Source: Clostridium akagii DSM 12554 (GTDB lineage Bacteria > Bacillota > Clostridia > Clostridiales > Clostridiaceae). Taken from it: a stretch of DNA of 64,000 nt. The DNA lies in contig NZ_JMLK01000007.1 in assembly GCF_000686725.1 (NCBI RefSeq), positions 62,001 through 126,000 on the forward strand. The letters are read 5' to 3'. Numbering within the stretch: position 1 is the stretch's first letter; every line of letters starts with the position of its first letter. The notes under the pieces are model-generated. The model made no database searches. It was not told the DNA's origin and was given only the letters and a program-made list of their open reading frames with translations. A program made the position numbers and the translations under genes. Positions 43,576 through 52,863 of this stretch are shown here, in pieces.

Positions 43576-43992
43576 TTGCAACTGGCAACTTATATGTTAT
43601 CATAGAGTTGTCTGTTTTCAAAACCGCATAAGACGGCATACTCAATGCTAAGAAAAAAGGTAGAGTGTCCCATAGGAGCTATACTGCATCATTGTATACT
43701 TATAGCTAGTATGCTAGCGGTGTCATGAAATGGAAATTTATCTTAATAATGTAATCAATATAATGAAAACCTTTCCATGTTTTTCAGGGAATTATAATAG
43801 TTATTTAACTGCGAACTCCAAGTTTTATCAAAATATAATGTATTATAATGACTTAAGGTGTTAATATTTTGTTAATCCATAGCATGGTGTTAATGAATTA
43901 TTAAAGGAAATGTTATATAATGTATTTACAATAAATAATTAGGTTGAAATAAAGCTGGTTTTAAAACTAACTTTATTCGGGGGGAATTGAAA
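43576..43992. other. Divergent intergenic region, no gene seen
   Basis: About 417 bp between the importer operon and the ChW protein gene. No ORF with a ribosome site was found. On the plus strand TATAAT at 43916-43921 could be the -10 of the ChW gene, without a clear -35. An imperfect hairpin (AAAGCTGGTTTT with AAAACTAACTTT, ~43951-43975) lies just before its ribosome site. The part from 43580 to 43760 is less AT-rich than its surroundings, but I recognise no known RNA in it. Confidence 0.4.
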
Positions 43993-46317
43993 TTGGGAAA
44001 AAAAGGTTTGAGCATTATTATTGCAATAAGCATATTAGTAGCCGTATTACCAGGAAAGAGTGCTTTTGCAGGCACCACAACTACTACGAAAGCACCAGAC
44101 TCCATTTATGGTATTAGTTATGAAGGTCACGTGCAAAATATTGGATGGCAGGAACCAGTTACTACAATTGGCGATCAGGCAGACATAACTGCCGCTTCAG
44201 AAGCAGGTACTGATGGAAAGGGACTTAGAGTAGAAGCTTTAAAAATCACAGGCACTAATTTACCACAAGGTGTAAGCATTACATACCAAGGGCACGTACA
44301 AAATATTGGTTGGCAACCAGCAGTTACAACAAATGGTAACACAGCAATTGCTTCTGCGTCAGAAGCGGGTACTGATGGAAAAGGTCTCAGAGTAGAAGCT
44401 TTAAAAATCACTCTAAATGGGTTACCAGGATATGCTATAGAATATCAAACACATGTGGAGAATATTGGGTGGCAAGCACCGGTACAAACTGTAAATGGGA
44501 CAGCTATTACTGGTGCGTCAGAAGCAGGTACCGATGGAAAAGGTCTTAGAATGGAAGCATTAAGAATAGAGATAGTAAAGACAGCTTCTGAAAAAGTAGC
44601 AGAAGTAGCTGCAATAGATGCAATTACAAAGGCGCAAACCTCAAAATCAGATGCAGACATACAAGCTGCAACGACTGCAGTACAAGCTGTCAAAGATACT
44701 ACAGAGAACGCAGCATTAACTGCTAAAATAGCAACGGCTAAAGTACCAGCTTCAATATACGGAATTAGTTATGAAGGTCACGTGCAGAGTATTGGATGGC
44801 AGAAACCAGTTACTACAACTGGAGATCAGTCAGATATAATTGATGCTGCAGAAGCAGGTACGGATGGAAAAGGACTTAGAGTTGAGGCTTTAAAAATCAC
44901 AGGCACCAATTTGCCACAAGATGCAAGCATCACATACCAAGGTCACGTACAAAATATTGGATGGCAGGATCCCGTTACTGAAACTGGTAATAAAGCCATT
45001 GATATTGCTCCAGAAGCAGGTACGGATGGAAAAGGACTTAGGGTAGAAGCTTTTAAAATTACTCTAAATGGTTTACCAGGATATGCTGTAGAATATCAAA
45101 CTCATATAGAAAATATTGGTTGGCAAGCACCAGTACAAACTTTGAATGGTACATCTATTACTGGCGCAGCAGAAGCAGGTACGGATGGAAAAGGTCTTAG
45201 GATGGAAGCATTAAGAATAGAAATAGTAAAAACTGATGCAGAAAAAATAGCAGAAGTAAGTGCTATAGATGCAGTTACAAAAGCACAAACTACCAAATTA
45301 GATACAGATATACAATCAGCCACAACAGCAGTACAAGCTGTTAAAGATACAATAGAAAATGCAAAGTTAACTGATTTAATAAAAGGAATAGCAATACCAA
45401 TACCATATACTACTGGATATGTGAATAACACAGACTTTACAGTTGATCTTAATGTAAGATCAACATCTAGTACAAGTGGTACGATATTGGGTCAGCTATA
45501 CGATTATGCAAAGGTGGAAGTTCTGGGTAATGTAACTGCCAATGGTATTGTGTGGGACAAAATTAATTATAATGGCGGTATTGCCTACGTATCTAGCTCC
45601 TATATACAAACATATACTTCGCCACCAGATAGTGTTGTTAATACTGCAAGTAAGATAACTACGCAGTTTGAAGTGGGAGATTTAACTCAAATTGCAGGAA
45701 ATTCTGATGGACAAGGATTATCTTTGGGATACCTTCAATGGTGTATAGGTCAAGATTCTCTGCAACCACTGTTAAATAGAATGGACAGAGAATATAATTC
45801 TGAACTTAAAAGTATTTTTGGGACAAACTATAATGTTTTGCATGCAATGATACTTGACACCCAGGCAAATCAGCTTAAATGGGCTCAAAGCATTAATGAC
45901 GGTTCCAATAATATTAGTGAACCTTGGCATTCTCAACTTGTTAATCTATACAAAAATTCGGATTATATAAGCATTGAGAATGATGCACAAATTTATTATG
46001 TTAAACAAGCAATGCTTATCTGCACTAAATATAATTTGAAAACTGTAAGAGGTTTTGCTCTAGCTTTTGATATTGCTGTGCTTGATGGAAGTGGAAGTGT
46101 ACTGGGAAGCACAAATGCTGAACAAACAATTACCGCTACCATTGCCCAAAATCCCAATATTTCTGAAAAAGATTTATTAACAGTTATTTCAAATGCTGTA
46201 GCAACAACACCTGATGATAAATCAAGAAAAACGGCTATAATTAATGGACAAGGAGTAGTTCATGGTATTATGCTTTATTTAGATAAGGATTTTGGTTTAA
46301 GTGATAATTTGTATTAA
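43993..46317 (+). CDS. Secreted ChW-repeat protein with SH3 and lysozyme-like C-terminal domain
   Basis: A 774-residue exported protein. Signal peptide (~1-25); two duplicated blocks of three ChW repeats each (~37-197 and ~253-414; unit GHVQNIGWQ...EAGTDGKGLRVEALKI) separated by similar Ala/Thr-rich linkers; a bacterial SH3 domain (~475-540, DLNVRSTSSTSGTILGQL); and a ~220-residue C-terminal domain with GLSLGYLQW, reminiscent of lysozyme-like or chitosanase-like hydrolases but not firmly assigned. Start: TTG at 43993, 8 bp after GGGGGG; the TTG at 43987 is too close to that site. ChW repeats are typical of clostridia and probably bind the envelope or polysaccharide. A cell-wall hydrolase role is inferred. 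Confidence 0.87.
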   Translation: MGKKGLSIIIAISILVAVLPGKSAFAGTTTTTKAPDSIYGISYEGHVQNIGWQEPVTTIGDQADITAASEAGTDGKGLRVEALKITGTNLPQGVSITYQGHVQNIGWQPAVTTNGNTAIASASEAGTDGKGLRVEALKITLNGLPGYAIEYQTHVENIGWQAPVQTVNGTAITGASEAGTDGKGLRMEALRIEIVKTASEKVAEVAAIDAITKAQTSKSDADIQAATTAVQAVKDTTENAALTAKIATAKVPASIYGISYEGHVQSIGWQKPVTTTGDQSDIIDAAEAGTDGKGLRVEALKITGTNLPQDASITYQGHVQNIGWQDPVTETGNKAIDIAPEAGTDGKGLRVEAFKITLNGLPGYAVEYQTHIENIGWQAPVQTLNGTSITGAAEAGTDGKGLRMEALRIEIVKTDAEKIAEVSAIDAVTKAQTTKLDTDIQSATTAVQAVKDTIENAKLTDLIKGIAIPIPYTTGYVNNTDFTVDLNVRSTSSTSGTILGQLYDYAKVEVLGNVTANGIVWDKINYNGGIAYVSSSYIQTYTSPPDSVVNTASKITTQFEVGDLTQIAGNSDGQGLSLGYLQWCIGQDSLQPLLNRMDREYNSELKSIFGTNYNVLHAMILDTQANQLKWAQSINDGSNNISEPWHSQLVNLYKNSDYISIENDAQIYYVKQAMLICTKYNLKTVRGFALAFDIAVLDGSGSVLGSTNAEQTITATIAQNPNISEKDLLTVISNAVATTPDDKSRKTAIINGQGVVHGIMLYLDKDFGLSDNLY

Positions 46318-46338
46318 CAATTAGTGTAAATTAAAATA

Positions 46339-46395
46339 TTAGGTTCAGTTAGCCTGTAGTCTTTATTATAAGACTACAGGCTAACTGAACCTAAA
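46339..46395 (+). terminator. Terminator after the ChW protein gene
   Basis: A very long perfect stem (TTAGGTTCAGTTAGCCTGTA... with its complement, ~25 bp) and a short TTATTAT loop. The run of T is weak. Confidence 0.75.
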
Positions 46396-46564
46396 TCTTT
46401 CTCAAATAATTAAAACAATAGGTCACTATACATATTAAAAACATTAGTGGTTAATATATAGGTATAGGATACTACCTTTTAAAGTTAGATATATTTATAA
46501 AGAGGGGATATGAAAATCTGACTTTTAGTGCTGCTACCCTATTAAAGATAAGGATGGGAGTCAA

Positions 46565-47653
46565 ATGATACATTTAAGCAAGCATCAATTATTTTCACTA
46601 ATGTTTTTATTTGAAGTAGGTAGTACATCTGTTTTTGCATTAGGAATTGACGCTAAGCAGGATGCTTGGATAGTAATATTACTTGCTTTATTAATTGGTT
46701 TAGGTTTTGTGTGGATTTACACGGAACTTCAAAGTGCATTTCCTGACAAGAATTATGTTGAAATAATTCTTATAGTGTTGGGGAAAAAACTTGGAATACC
46801 ACTTATTTTACTTACCTTATTAGGTTGCTTTTGGCATAGTGCTCGTAATCTTCGAGAATTTGGTGAATTAATAATTATAACTGTACTTCCAGAGACACCA
46901 CTATTATTTATAAATTTTATATTCCTATTAGTTATTATATATGTTCTATTTAAAGGAGTTGAAGTATTAGCTCGTGCCAGTGAAATAATCATGCCTGCTA
47001 TTGTAGTATTTATGTTAAGTTTGTGTATATTAGTTTACATATCCGGAGATGTAGATTTTACAAATCTTACACCAATTTTAGGTGATGGTATTAAGCCAGT
47101 TCTAAAAACTTTGCCTAGTCTAGTAGTATTTCCATTTGGAGAGATGTTTGTTTTCCTAATGTATTGGAACTATGCAAATGAAAAAAAAGTTGTAAGAAAG
47201 ACTGCAATGAAAGCTGCTTTTTATTCTGGAATACTACTTTGCATAACTGTAGTTATGGATATAACTGTATTAGGAGCTAAATATGTTTCAATTGCAACTG
47301 TACCTTTAGTAGAAACTATAAGGTTAATTAATATAGGTAACATAATAACCAATTTTGATGCTATCGGAGTTATTATTTTATTTTTTGGCGGATTTTTCAA
47401 GATGTCCATATATATCAATGCTGCTGTTTTAATTTTAAATACATTATTTAAAATTAAAAAGCATAATAAGTTGACAATTATTTTCGTAAGTATATTTTTG
47501 TTATGGTTCGCCATTGTATTTGAGCCTAGTTATGTGTTTCACCAATGGATGTTCCCTTTTGATGTACACTATTTCGCTGTGGTCTACACTAATATTGCAC
47601 CACTATTATTATTGATTATTTACAAGATAAAAAAGAAGCGATCTGAATTATAG
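46565..47653 (+). CDS. Spore germination protein, GerAB/GerKB family (endospore permease-like)
   Basis: A 362-residue membrane protein with about ten helices of the spore germination GerAB family, an amino-acid-permease fold that forms the germinant-binding subunit of GerA-type receptors in the inner spore membrane. Typical segments include QLFSLMFLFEVGSTS, the loop LFKGVEVLARASEIIMP and VVFPFGEMFVFLMYWNY. It heads an operon with small ORFs, GerAA, GerAC and a second GerAB-like protein. Start: ATG 46565 with GGGAGTC. Its germinant is unknown. Such genes are usually under sigma G. Confidence 0.9.
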   Translation: MIHLSKHQLFSLMFLFEVGSTSVFALGIDAKQDAWIVILLALLIGLGFVWIYTELQSAFPDKNYVEIILIVLGKKLGIPLILLTLLGCFWHSARNLREFGELIIITVLPETPLLFINFIFLLVIIYVLFKGVEVLARASEIIMPAIVVFMLSLCILVYISGDVDFTNLTPILGDGIKPVLKTLPSLVVFPFGEMFVFLMYWNYANEKKVVRKTAMKAAFYSGILLCITVVMDITVLGAKYVSIATVPLVETIRLINIGNIITNFDAIGVIILFFGGFFKMSIYINAAVLILNTLFKIKKHNKLTIIFVSIFLLWFAIVFEPSYVFHQWMFPFDVHYFAVVYTNIAPLLLLIIYKIKKKRSEL

Positions 47654-47675
47654 ATATTTAAAGGTGATGAGTAAT

Positions 47676-47864
47676 ATGTGGATTATAGAATTTTTACAAA
47701 AGTTCTTGGAAGGAAGAGGATTTTATCCGTCATTAATGGTTATCTTTTCTTGGGGATATACTATTCTGTTAGTTGGAGTACTCATATGTGAAATTTTTCT
47801 ATATATTTTCAAAGTGAAATATTATAATCCAGAGTTTAAGAAGGATGTTAATAAAAAAGTTTAG
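47676..47864 (+). CDS. Small membrane protein in the ger operon
   Basis: A 62-residue protein with one membrane helix (about 20-42, SLMVIFSWGYTILLVGVLIC...) and a charged C-terminus. Start: ATG 47676 (AAAGGTGATG site). It lies between the gerAB- and gerAA-like genes. Its size and place recall the tiny GerD/GerW-type or GerVB/GerAD accessory subunits seen in some ger operons, but no firm homology is recognised. A real gene is likely because of the ribosome site and operon spacing. Confidence 0.6.
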   Translation: MWIIEFLQKFLEGRGFYPSLMVIFSWGYTILLVGVLICEIFLYIFKVKYYNPEFKKDVNKKV

Positions 47865-47889
47865 GAATCTGAAAGAAGGGGTAAGGGCA

Positions 47890-49284
47890 ATGCTGGACTA
47901 TTTATATAAAAAACTTAAGTTTCTACAACTTAAAAATCCTAAAATCAATAATGAAAGTACAGAGGAAGAGACTGTAGAGCCCGAACTTTCTTTTAGCCTT
48001 AAAGATAATTTAAATATTTTGAAAAAAATTTTAGGATCAAGTAATGACATAATTTATCGGGAATTTTCTTTTGGTTCTAAATTACAAATTAATGCAGCAG
48101 TTATATTTTTAGAAGGTATGACGGAAAAAACAACTATAAATGAGACAATAATTAAACCTTTTATGTATGAAAGTAAATTATATAATTTAGAAAATGAAAG
48201 TGAATTAGAATTTGGTAATTTAAGCATTATAAAAAATGCGTTAATTTCTGTTGGAAATGTAAAGCAGACCTCTATTATAAATGAACTCCTGGATGGATGC
48301 TTATCTGGAGATACTATATTTCTCAGGGAAGGTTCTAAGGACGCTTTAATTATTCAGTCAAAGGGGTTTGAAACCCGAGCTATAGAAGAAGCTAAAACTG
48401 AAGCCGTAGTAAGAGGACCTAGAGAAGGGTTTTGCGAAAATATTGCTACGAATATGACATTACTCCGCCGTAAAATAAAAAATCATAATTTATTATTTGA
48501 AACAATGCAAATTGGTACACAAACAAGGACTAGTGTATGTATTGTTTATCTAAAAGGTGTTGTTAACCCTAAGCTCATAAAAGAAATAAAAAAAAGACTA
48601 AATAGAATTAGTGTAGATGCCATTTTAGAGTCAGGTTATATCGAACAATTTATAGAAGATGCGCCTTATTCTATTTTCCCTACTGTGGGCAATTCTGAAA
48701 AACCTGATTCTACAGCGGCCAAAATATTGGAGGGGAGGGCTGCTATTTTAGTTGATGGAACTCCCTTCGTGCTTACTATGCCTATGCTTTTTATCGAGGG
48801 TTTTCAAAGTGCAGAAGATTATTATTCAAGACCGTTTTATGCAAGTGTTGTAAGAATATTAAGGTTTATTGCTTTTTACGTAAGTGTGTTAGCCCCAGCT
48901 ACTTATGTAATATTGTCTACATTTCATCAGGAACTAATACCAACCACATTATTATTTACTATGGCCGCAAGTCATGAAGGGGTTCCTTTCCCGGCAGTTA
49001 TGGAAGTTGGAGTTATGATGATAACTTTTGAAATTTTAAGAGAAGCGGGAGTACGTTTACCACGTCCCGTAGGTCAAGCGGTAAGTATTGTGGGCGCTTT
49101 AGTAATAGGTGAGGCAGCAGTGTCAGCAGGTCTAATTGGAGGACTTACGGTTATTGTGGTAGCTCTAACAGCTATTTCCAGTTTTGTAGTTCCTGTGTAT
49201 ACAGATGTTATTTCTATTTTACGAATAATGTTTCTTGTTTTAGGGGGAAGTCTAGGTATATTTGGAGTTGGAATTGGTTTTTGA
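47890..49284 (+). CDS. gerAA: GerAA-family germination protein, main part (frameshifted 3' end)
   Basis: 464 residues of a GerAA-type receptor subunit: a large soluble N-terminal domain (~40-300; EAVVRGPREGFCENIATN, TRTSVCIVYLKGV) and about five membrane helices (~305-464; MPMLFIEGFQSAEDYY, ASHEGVPFPAVMEV, LPRPVGQAVSIVGALVIGEAAV). The ORF stops at 49284 after GIFGVGIGF, before the conserved end of the family, which continues in the next frame at 49281. Adding one T to the T5 run (49278-49282) would fuse both. Start: ATG 47890 after AAGGG, preferred over the longer upstream frame that overlaps the small ORF. It needs GerAB and GerAC for function. Confidence 0.85.
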   Translation: MLDYLYKKLKFLQLKNPKINNESTEEETVEPELSFSLKDNLNILKKILGSSNDIIYREFSFGSKLQINAAVIFLEGMTEKTTINETIIKPFMYESKLYNLENESELEFGNLSIIKNALISVGNVKQTSIINELLDGCLSGDTIFLREGSKDALIIQSKGFETRAIEEAKTEAVVRGPREGFCENIATNMTLLRRKIKNHNLLFETMQIGTQTRTSVCIVYLKGVVNPKLIKEIKKRLNRISVDAILESGYIEQFIEDAPYSIFPTVGNSEKPDSTAAKILEGRAAILVDGTPFVLTMPMLFIEGFQSAEDYYSRPFYASVVRILRFIAFYVSVLAPATYVILSTFHQELIPTTLLFTMAASHEGVPFPAVMEVGVMMITFEILREAGVRLPRPVGQAVSIVGALVIGEAAVSAGLIGGLTVIVVALTAISSFVVPVYTDVISILRIMFLVLGGSLGIFGVGIGF

Positions 49285-49499
49285 TAGTACTAGTACACGT
49301 GGTATCCCTAAGATCTTTTGGAACGCCATATTTAGCGCCATTAGCACCACTAAGTGCAGAAGATTTAAAGGATACATTTATAAGAACTCATCTTTGGAAT
49401 ATGTTTACTAGACCAAGAACTATAGTACGCCAAAATTTGAAGAGGCAAAGTGAAGGGGCAAAACCAGAGCCACCAAAAGGTAGAGTAAATAAGGATTAG
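49281..49499 (+). pseudogene. gerAA: GerAA C-terminal fragment, out of frame
   Basis: Codes for the usual GerAA C-terminus: IVLVHVVSLRSFGTPYLAPL, APLSAEDLKDTFIRTHLWNM and a basic Pro-rich tail. It reads in a different frame from the main ORF. The ORF finder's TTG start at 49281 overlaps the TGA stop of the main ORF (TTGA). No ribosome site precedes it. It may be restored by slippage on the T5 run or be a sequencing or assembly indel; otherwise the subunit would lack its last membrane segment and tail. Confidence 0.75.
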
Positions 49500-49519
49500 A
49501 AATATATGGGGTGAATTTG

Positions 49520-50707
49520 ATGAAAAAATACATAAGTGTGTTTATAAAAATAATTGTATGTATTTTCATAGTTATAAATCTGACGTCTTGTTGGGGTGCT
49601 CATGAATTAAATAAGCTAGCAATTGTAATGGGGGTTGGAATTGATAAAGGAAAAGCGAATGATATGGTAGACATAACGGTTCAAGTGGCAAAGGTGCTAG
49701 ATATTAAAAGTTCGCCCAAAGGGTCAAGTGGAAGTGTAGGTGGAAGTGATTCTGGTTATTTGAATTTAGAAGAAAAAGGAAGGAGTATTTCCCAGGCGGT
49801 AAAAAATATAAATCGCAAAATAAATCGTAAGTTGTTTTTTTCACACAATCAAGTAATAATTTTAGGGAAAGATGCAGCAGAAGCAGGTATATCAAAGTAT
49901 ATTGATTTTTTTCTACGTTATCGTGAGAATCGTCTTTTAGTATGGGTTATAGTAGCTAAAGGAAGTGCTGCTGAAATGTTAGATATAAAACCTGGACTTG
50001 AGACTACTCCTGGAAGAAGTATTGGTGAATTGATTAGAAACCAAGAGGAAGATACATCATTAATGCCAGCTGTGGAGTTAAAAGATTTTGCATCAAGACT
50101 TATGAGTAAAACCACATCACCCATTGCACCTATAATTGAAGTATCAAAAGAAGATAAGAAAAAAACAGTGTATCTTTCAGAAACAGCAGTATTTAAAAAA
50201 GACAAAATGGTTGGAACCCTTGATAAAAAAGAAACTCGTGGTCTTTTATGGGTGATTAATAAAGTTAAAGATGGAGTTATTACTGTTAGCATGCCGGATG
50301 ACAAGGATAAAGTGGATATTGAAACAACACATGTTAGCAGTAAAATAACAGCCGAAATAAAAGATAATAAACCAAAAATGAAAATAGAGATAAAACAAGA
50401 AGGGGATTTACAGGAGCAAACTTCTGCTGAAGATTTTGCAAATCCAAAAGCTTTTGCTATTCTTGAAAAATCCGAGGAAGATATTATAAAAGAAGAAGTG
50501 ATTTCATCATTAAAAAAATCACGAGAGCTAAATGCTGATACATTTGGATTTGGAGATATTATATATGAGCATTATCCTAAACAATGGATGGAAATGGAGA
50601 AAAATTGGGATGAAATATTTCAAAAGATCCAAGTGGATGTAAGTGTCCATTCGAAAATAAATAGAACAGGAAGAATTACTAAACCTATTATGTCACCAGA
50701 TAAATAG
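49520..50707 (+). CDS. gerAC: GerAC-family germination lipoprotein
   Basis: A 395-residue Ger(x)C-family lipoprotein, third subunit of the GerA-type receptor, anchored outside the spore inner membrane. The signal peptide ends in a lipobox (INLTSC, Cys about 24). The mature protein has the family motifs GAHELNKLAIVMGVGIDK, GRSISQAVKNINRKINRKLFFSHNQVIILGKD (about 90-120) and the later segments of the three-domain fold. Start: ATG 49520 (GGGGTGAA); the in-frame start 9 nt earlier is less well placed. It follows the frameshifted gerAA by 20 bp and precedes a tiny membrane gene. Confidence 0.9.
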   Translation: MKKYISVFIKIIVCIFIVINLTSCWGAHELNKLAIVMGVGIDKGKANDMVDITVQVAKVLDIKSSPKGSSGSVGGSDSGYLNLEEKGRSISQAVKNINRKINRKLFFSHNQVIILGKDAAEAGISKYIDFFLRYRENRLLVWVIVAKGSAAEMLDIKPGLETTPGRSIGELIRNQEEDTSLMPAVELKDFASRLMSKTTSPIAPIIEVSKEDKKKTVYLSETAVFKKDKMVGTLDKKETRGLLWVINKVKDGVITVSMPDDKDKVDIETTHVSSKITAEIKDNKPKMKIEIKQEGDLQEQTSAEDFANPKAFAILEKSEEDIIKEEVISSLKKSRELNADTFGFGDIIYEHYPKQWMEMEKNWDEIFQKIQVDVSVHSKINRTGRITKPIMSPDK

Positions 50708-50730
50708 TATTAACTATAATGAGGTATAAA

Positions 50731-50949
50731 ATGATTTTTTTATTGATAATGATTTTTATAGGTATAATATTGATTGAAGTTCCAGGGCTAATTAAAAATA
50801 AATATTGGCATGAACTTAAAATATTTTCTGTATTTTTAATTATAGCATTTATAATGAGTTTATTTTATATAATAGGTATACCAATACCTAATCCTGTAAA
50901 GGGAGAGGAATATTTGATAAAGCATATATTACATTTAAATTATAAATAA
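50731..50949 (+). CDS. Small two-helix membrane protein in the ger operon
   Basis: A 72-residue protein with two hydrophobic helices (~2-20 and ~33-52) and a short C-terminal tail. Start: ATG 50731, 6 bp after a GAGG; the ATG at 50719 includes that site. No family is named. Small two-helix proteins of this kind (sometimes called GerAD/GerVB-like subunits) accompany some ger operons. The gene lies between gerAC and the second GerAB-like gene, with short gaps. Confidence 0.6.
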   Translation: MIFLLIMIFIGIILIEVPGLIKNKYWHELKIFSVFLIIAFIMSLFYIIGIPIPNPVKGEEYLIKHILHLNYK

Positions 50950-50982
50950 AGTTAATTTTTATACATAAGGGTAGTGTCAATT

Positions 50983-52062
50983 ATGAAAATTGAAAAAGGT
51001 ATAATATCAAGCTCACAATTAATGTTTTTAATTATTGGTTTAATTCAAGCGTCCACACTTACATCAGCTTTCATAAGTGGAATAACAAAACAAGATACTT
51101 GGATAGTTTTGTTAGCAGGGTTTATAATATGTTTATTTTTGTTATGGATATATACATCGATGAGTAAAAAATTTCCTGGTAAAAATTTAATAGAGATAAA
51201 TGGGAAAATATACGGTGAGTATTTTGGAAAAATCATGGGTATACTATATATTTATTATTTTTGGTTCATAATCCCTGCAAATCTAAGATTTATAACAGAC
51301 TTTTTTTCTACATATCTTTTTCCAGAAACAGATAATGTCGTATTTGCAATAATTACTATAATAATATGTATATACACTGTAAAAAAAGGAATAGAAGTAA
51401 TAGCTAGATCTGGATTTATTTTGGCTATATTATCTATAATAGTATGTATATTTATTACCATAGTTACCATAAAGGATATGCGATTATCAAATTTTCTACC
51501 TTTTTTTCAAGTAAATTTTAAAGAATTTATTGAAGGAACTAATCTTATAATATCAATTCCATTTGGAGAAATAATTGTATTTTTGATGATCTTTCCATAT
51601 GTTAACCACATAAAACAAGTAAAAAAAATTGCTTTTGGAGGTCTAATTATAGGGGGCATACTTTTTTTTAATGTAATTTTCCGAAATACAGCTATACTTG
51701 GGAATATAGCGGGCATTCAAGTAATTCCATCCTATCAAGTGGCAAAAAACATAAATATAGGAAATGTTATCGAAAGAATGGAAGTGTTAATAGCAGTAGT
51801 ACTTTTATTTAATGTATTTCTAAAAATTTGTATTTTTTATTATGCTACAGTACTGTCCATAGCTCAGGTTTTTAAATTACGATGTTATAAACCATTAGTG
51901 ATTCCTGTTGGAGTTATAAGTGTTATACTTTCAATGACTATGTTCCCTTCAACAGTGGATGAAGTGTACGCAGCAAGTATATATTCCGTATTTGTGATTC
52001 CTTTTATAATTATATTTCCTGTTATTTCTTTAATTATAGCTTCAATTAGAAAATTGAACTAA
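50983..52062 (+). CDS. Second GerAB-family germination protein
   Basis: A 359-residue polytopic protein of the same family as the gene at 46565 (YFWFIIPANLRFITDFFSTY, KKGIEVIARSGFILA, ISIPFGEIIVFLMIF). It gives the operon two permease-like germinant subunits, as in receptors where alternative B subunits extend germinant range. Start: ATG 50983 with AAGGGTAGTG. It ends the ger operon; no strong terminator was seen before the next gene at 52157. Confidence 0.9.
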   Translation: MKIEKGIISSSQLMFLIIGLIQASTLTSAFISGITKQDTWIVLLAGFIICLFLLWIYTSMSKKFPGKNLIEINGKIYGEYFGKIMGILYIYYFWFIIPANLRFITDFFSTYLFPETDNVVFAIITIIICIYTVKKGIEVIARSGFILAILSIIVCIFITIVTIKDMRLSNFLPFFQVNFKEFIEGTNLIISIPFGEIIVFLMIFPYVNHIKQVKKIAFGGLIIGGILFFNVIFRNTAILGNIAGIQVIPSYQVAKNINIGNVIERMEVLIAVVLLFNVFLKICIFYYATVLSIAQVFKLRCYKPLVIPVGVISVILSMTMFPSTVDEVYAASIYSVFVIPFIIIFPVISLIIASIRKLN

Positions 52063-52156
52063 TTGCTATGTTTTTGCAGTAATGAAATGAAATTGATATA
52101 ATGACTAGTACAAGTAAAAACTATATACTAAAATAATATTGAAAGAAGGGTATAAA

Positions 52157-52612
52157 ATGATTTTAGACAAGTTAGAAAATCAAAATTTATATACAAATAT
52201 AAATAGCAACATTAAAAAGGCTTTTGAGTTTTTAAATAATAATGATATAAAGAATCTTAAGGATGGCAAATATGAAATAGATTCTGATAATGTGTTTGCA
52301 CTTGTACAATCTTATATTACAAAACAGGATAAAGAAAATAAATGGGAATCACATGAAAAATACATAGATATTCAGTATATAGTTAACGGTGAGGAAACTA
52401 TTGTATGGTCACCAACAAATCAACTAGCAGTAGATCAAGAGTATTCTAAAGAAAAAGATATAACTTTTTACAAAGAAGCTAATCATTTTTCAAAAATAAA
52501 TTTAAAAAATGATTATTATTGCATCTTTTTCCCCAGAGATGCTCATAAACCAGGTTGTATTTTTGATAAACCAATGAATATAAAAAAGGTAGTTATAAAG
52601 ATTAAATTATAA
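52157..52612 (+). CDS. YhcH/YjgK/YiaL family protein
   Basis: A 151-residue protein of the YhcH/YjgK/YiaL (DUF386) cupin-like family, linked to sialic acid or sugar-acid metabolism. It shows GKYEIDSDNVFALVQSY, WESHEKYIDIQYIVNGEE (about 65-82, with metal-site His/Glu) and PRDAHKPGC near the end. Start: ATG 52157 (AGAAGGGTA site). It sits alone; no nan genes lie nearby, so its substrate is not suggested by context. Terminator at 52628. Confidence 0.9.
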   Translation: MILDKLENQNLYTNINSNIKKAFEFLNNNDIKNLKDGKYEIDSDNVFALVQSYITKQDKENKWESHEKYIDIQYIVNGEETIVWSPTNQLAVDQEYSKEKDITFYKEANHFSKINLKNDYYCIFFPRDAHKPGCIFDKPMNIKKVVIKIKL

Positions 52613-52627
52613 TATAAAATTTCACTA

Positions 52628-52672
52628 TAAACTTGTCCAAAATGCATAAACACATTTTGGACAAGTTTATTC
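52628..52672 (+). terminator. Terminator after the YhcH-family gene
   Basis: TAAACTTGTCCAAAATG pairs perfectly with CATTTTGGACAAGTTTA; T residues follow. Confidence 0.85.
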
Positions 52673-52863
52673 ATTTTTAATAGTATAAAGAATATCATCA
52701 TCAACACAATTATAATGTTAAATGAAAAAAAATTTTTTCATACATGCTTTATTCCTTATTTAAAAATAATTCCGTGTAGAAATTAGAGGGAATATAGAAC
52801 TATATGTAGAATGATAAAGAAGTGAGAAAAATAAATGATTAATTACCTGCTCTGAGTTCAATA

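Noticed and set aside
43576-43760. Possible structured RNA in the less AT-rich part of the intergenic region
   Set aside because: No known riboswitch or T-box motif and no strong stem plus T-tract was found.
44175-45431. Minus-strand ORFs inside the ChW gene
   Set aside because: They repeat in step with the ChW units and have no ribosome sites; they are shadows of the repeated coding sequence.
46468-46474. GATACTA as a sigma-G -10 for the ger operon
   Set aside because: It is close to CATACTA, but no -35 resembling the sigma-G consensus lies at a suitable distance.
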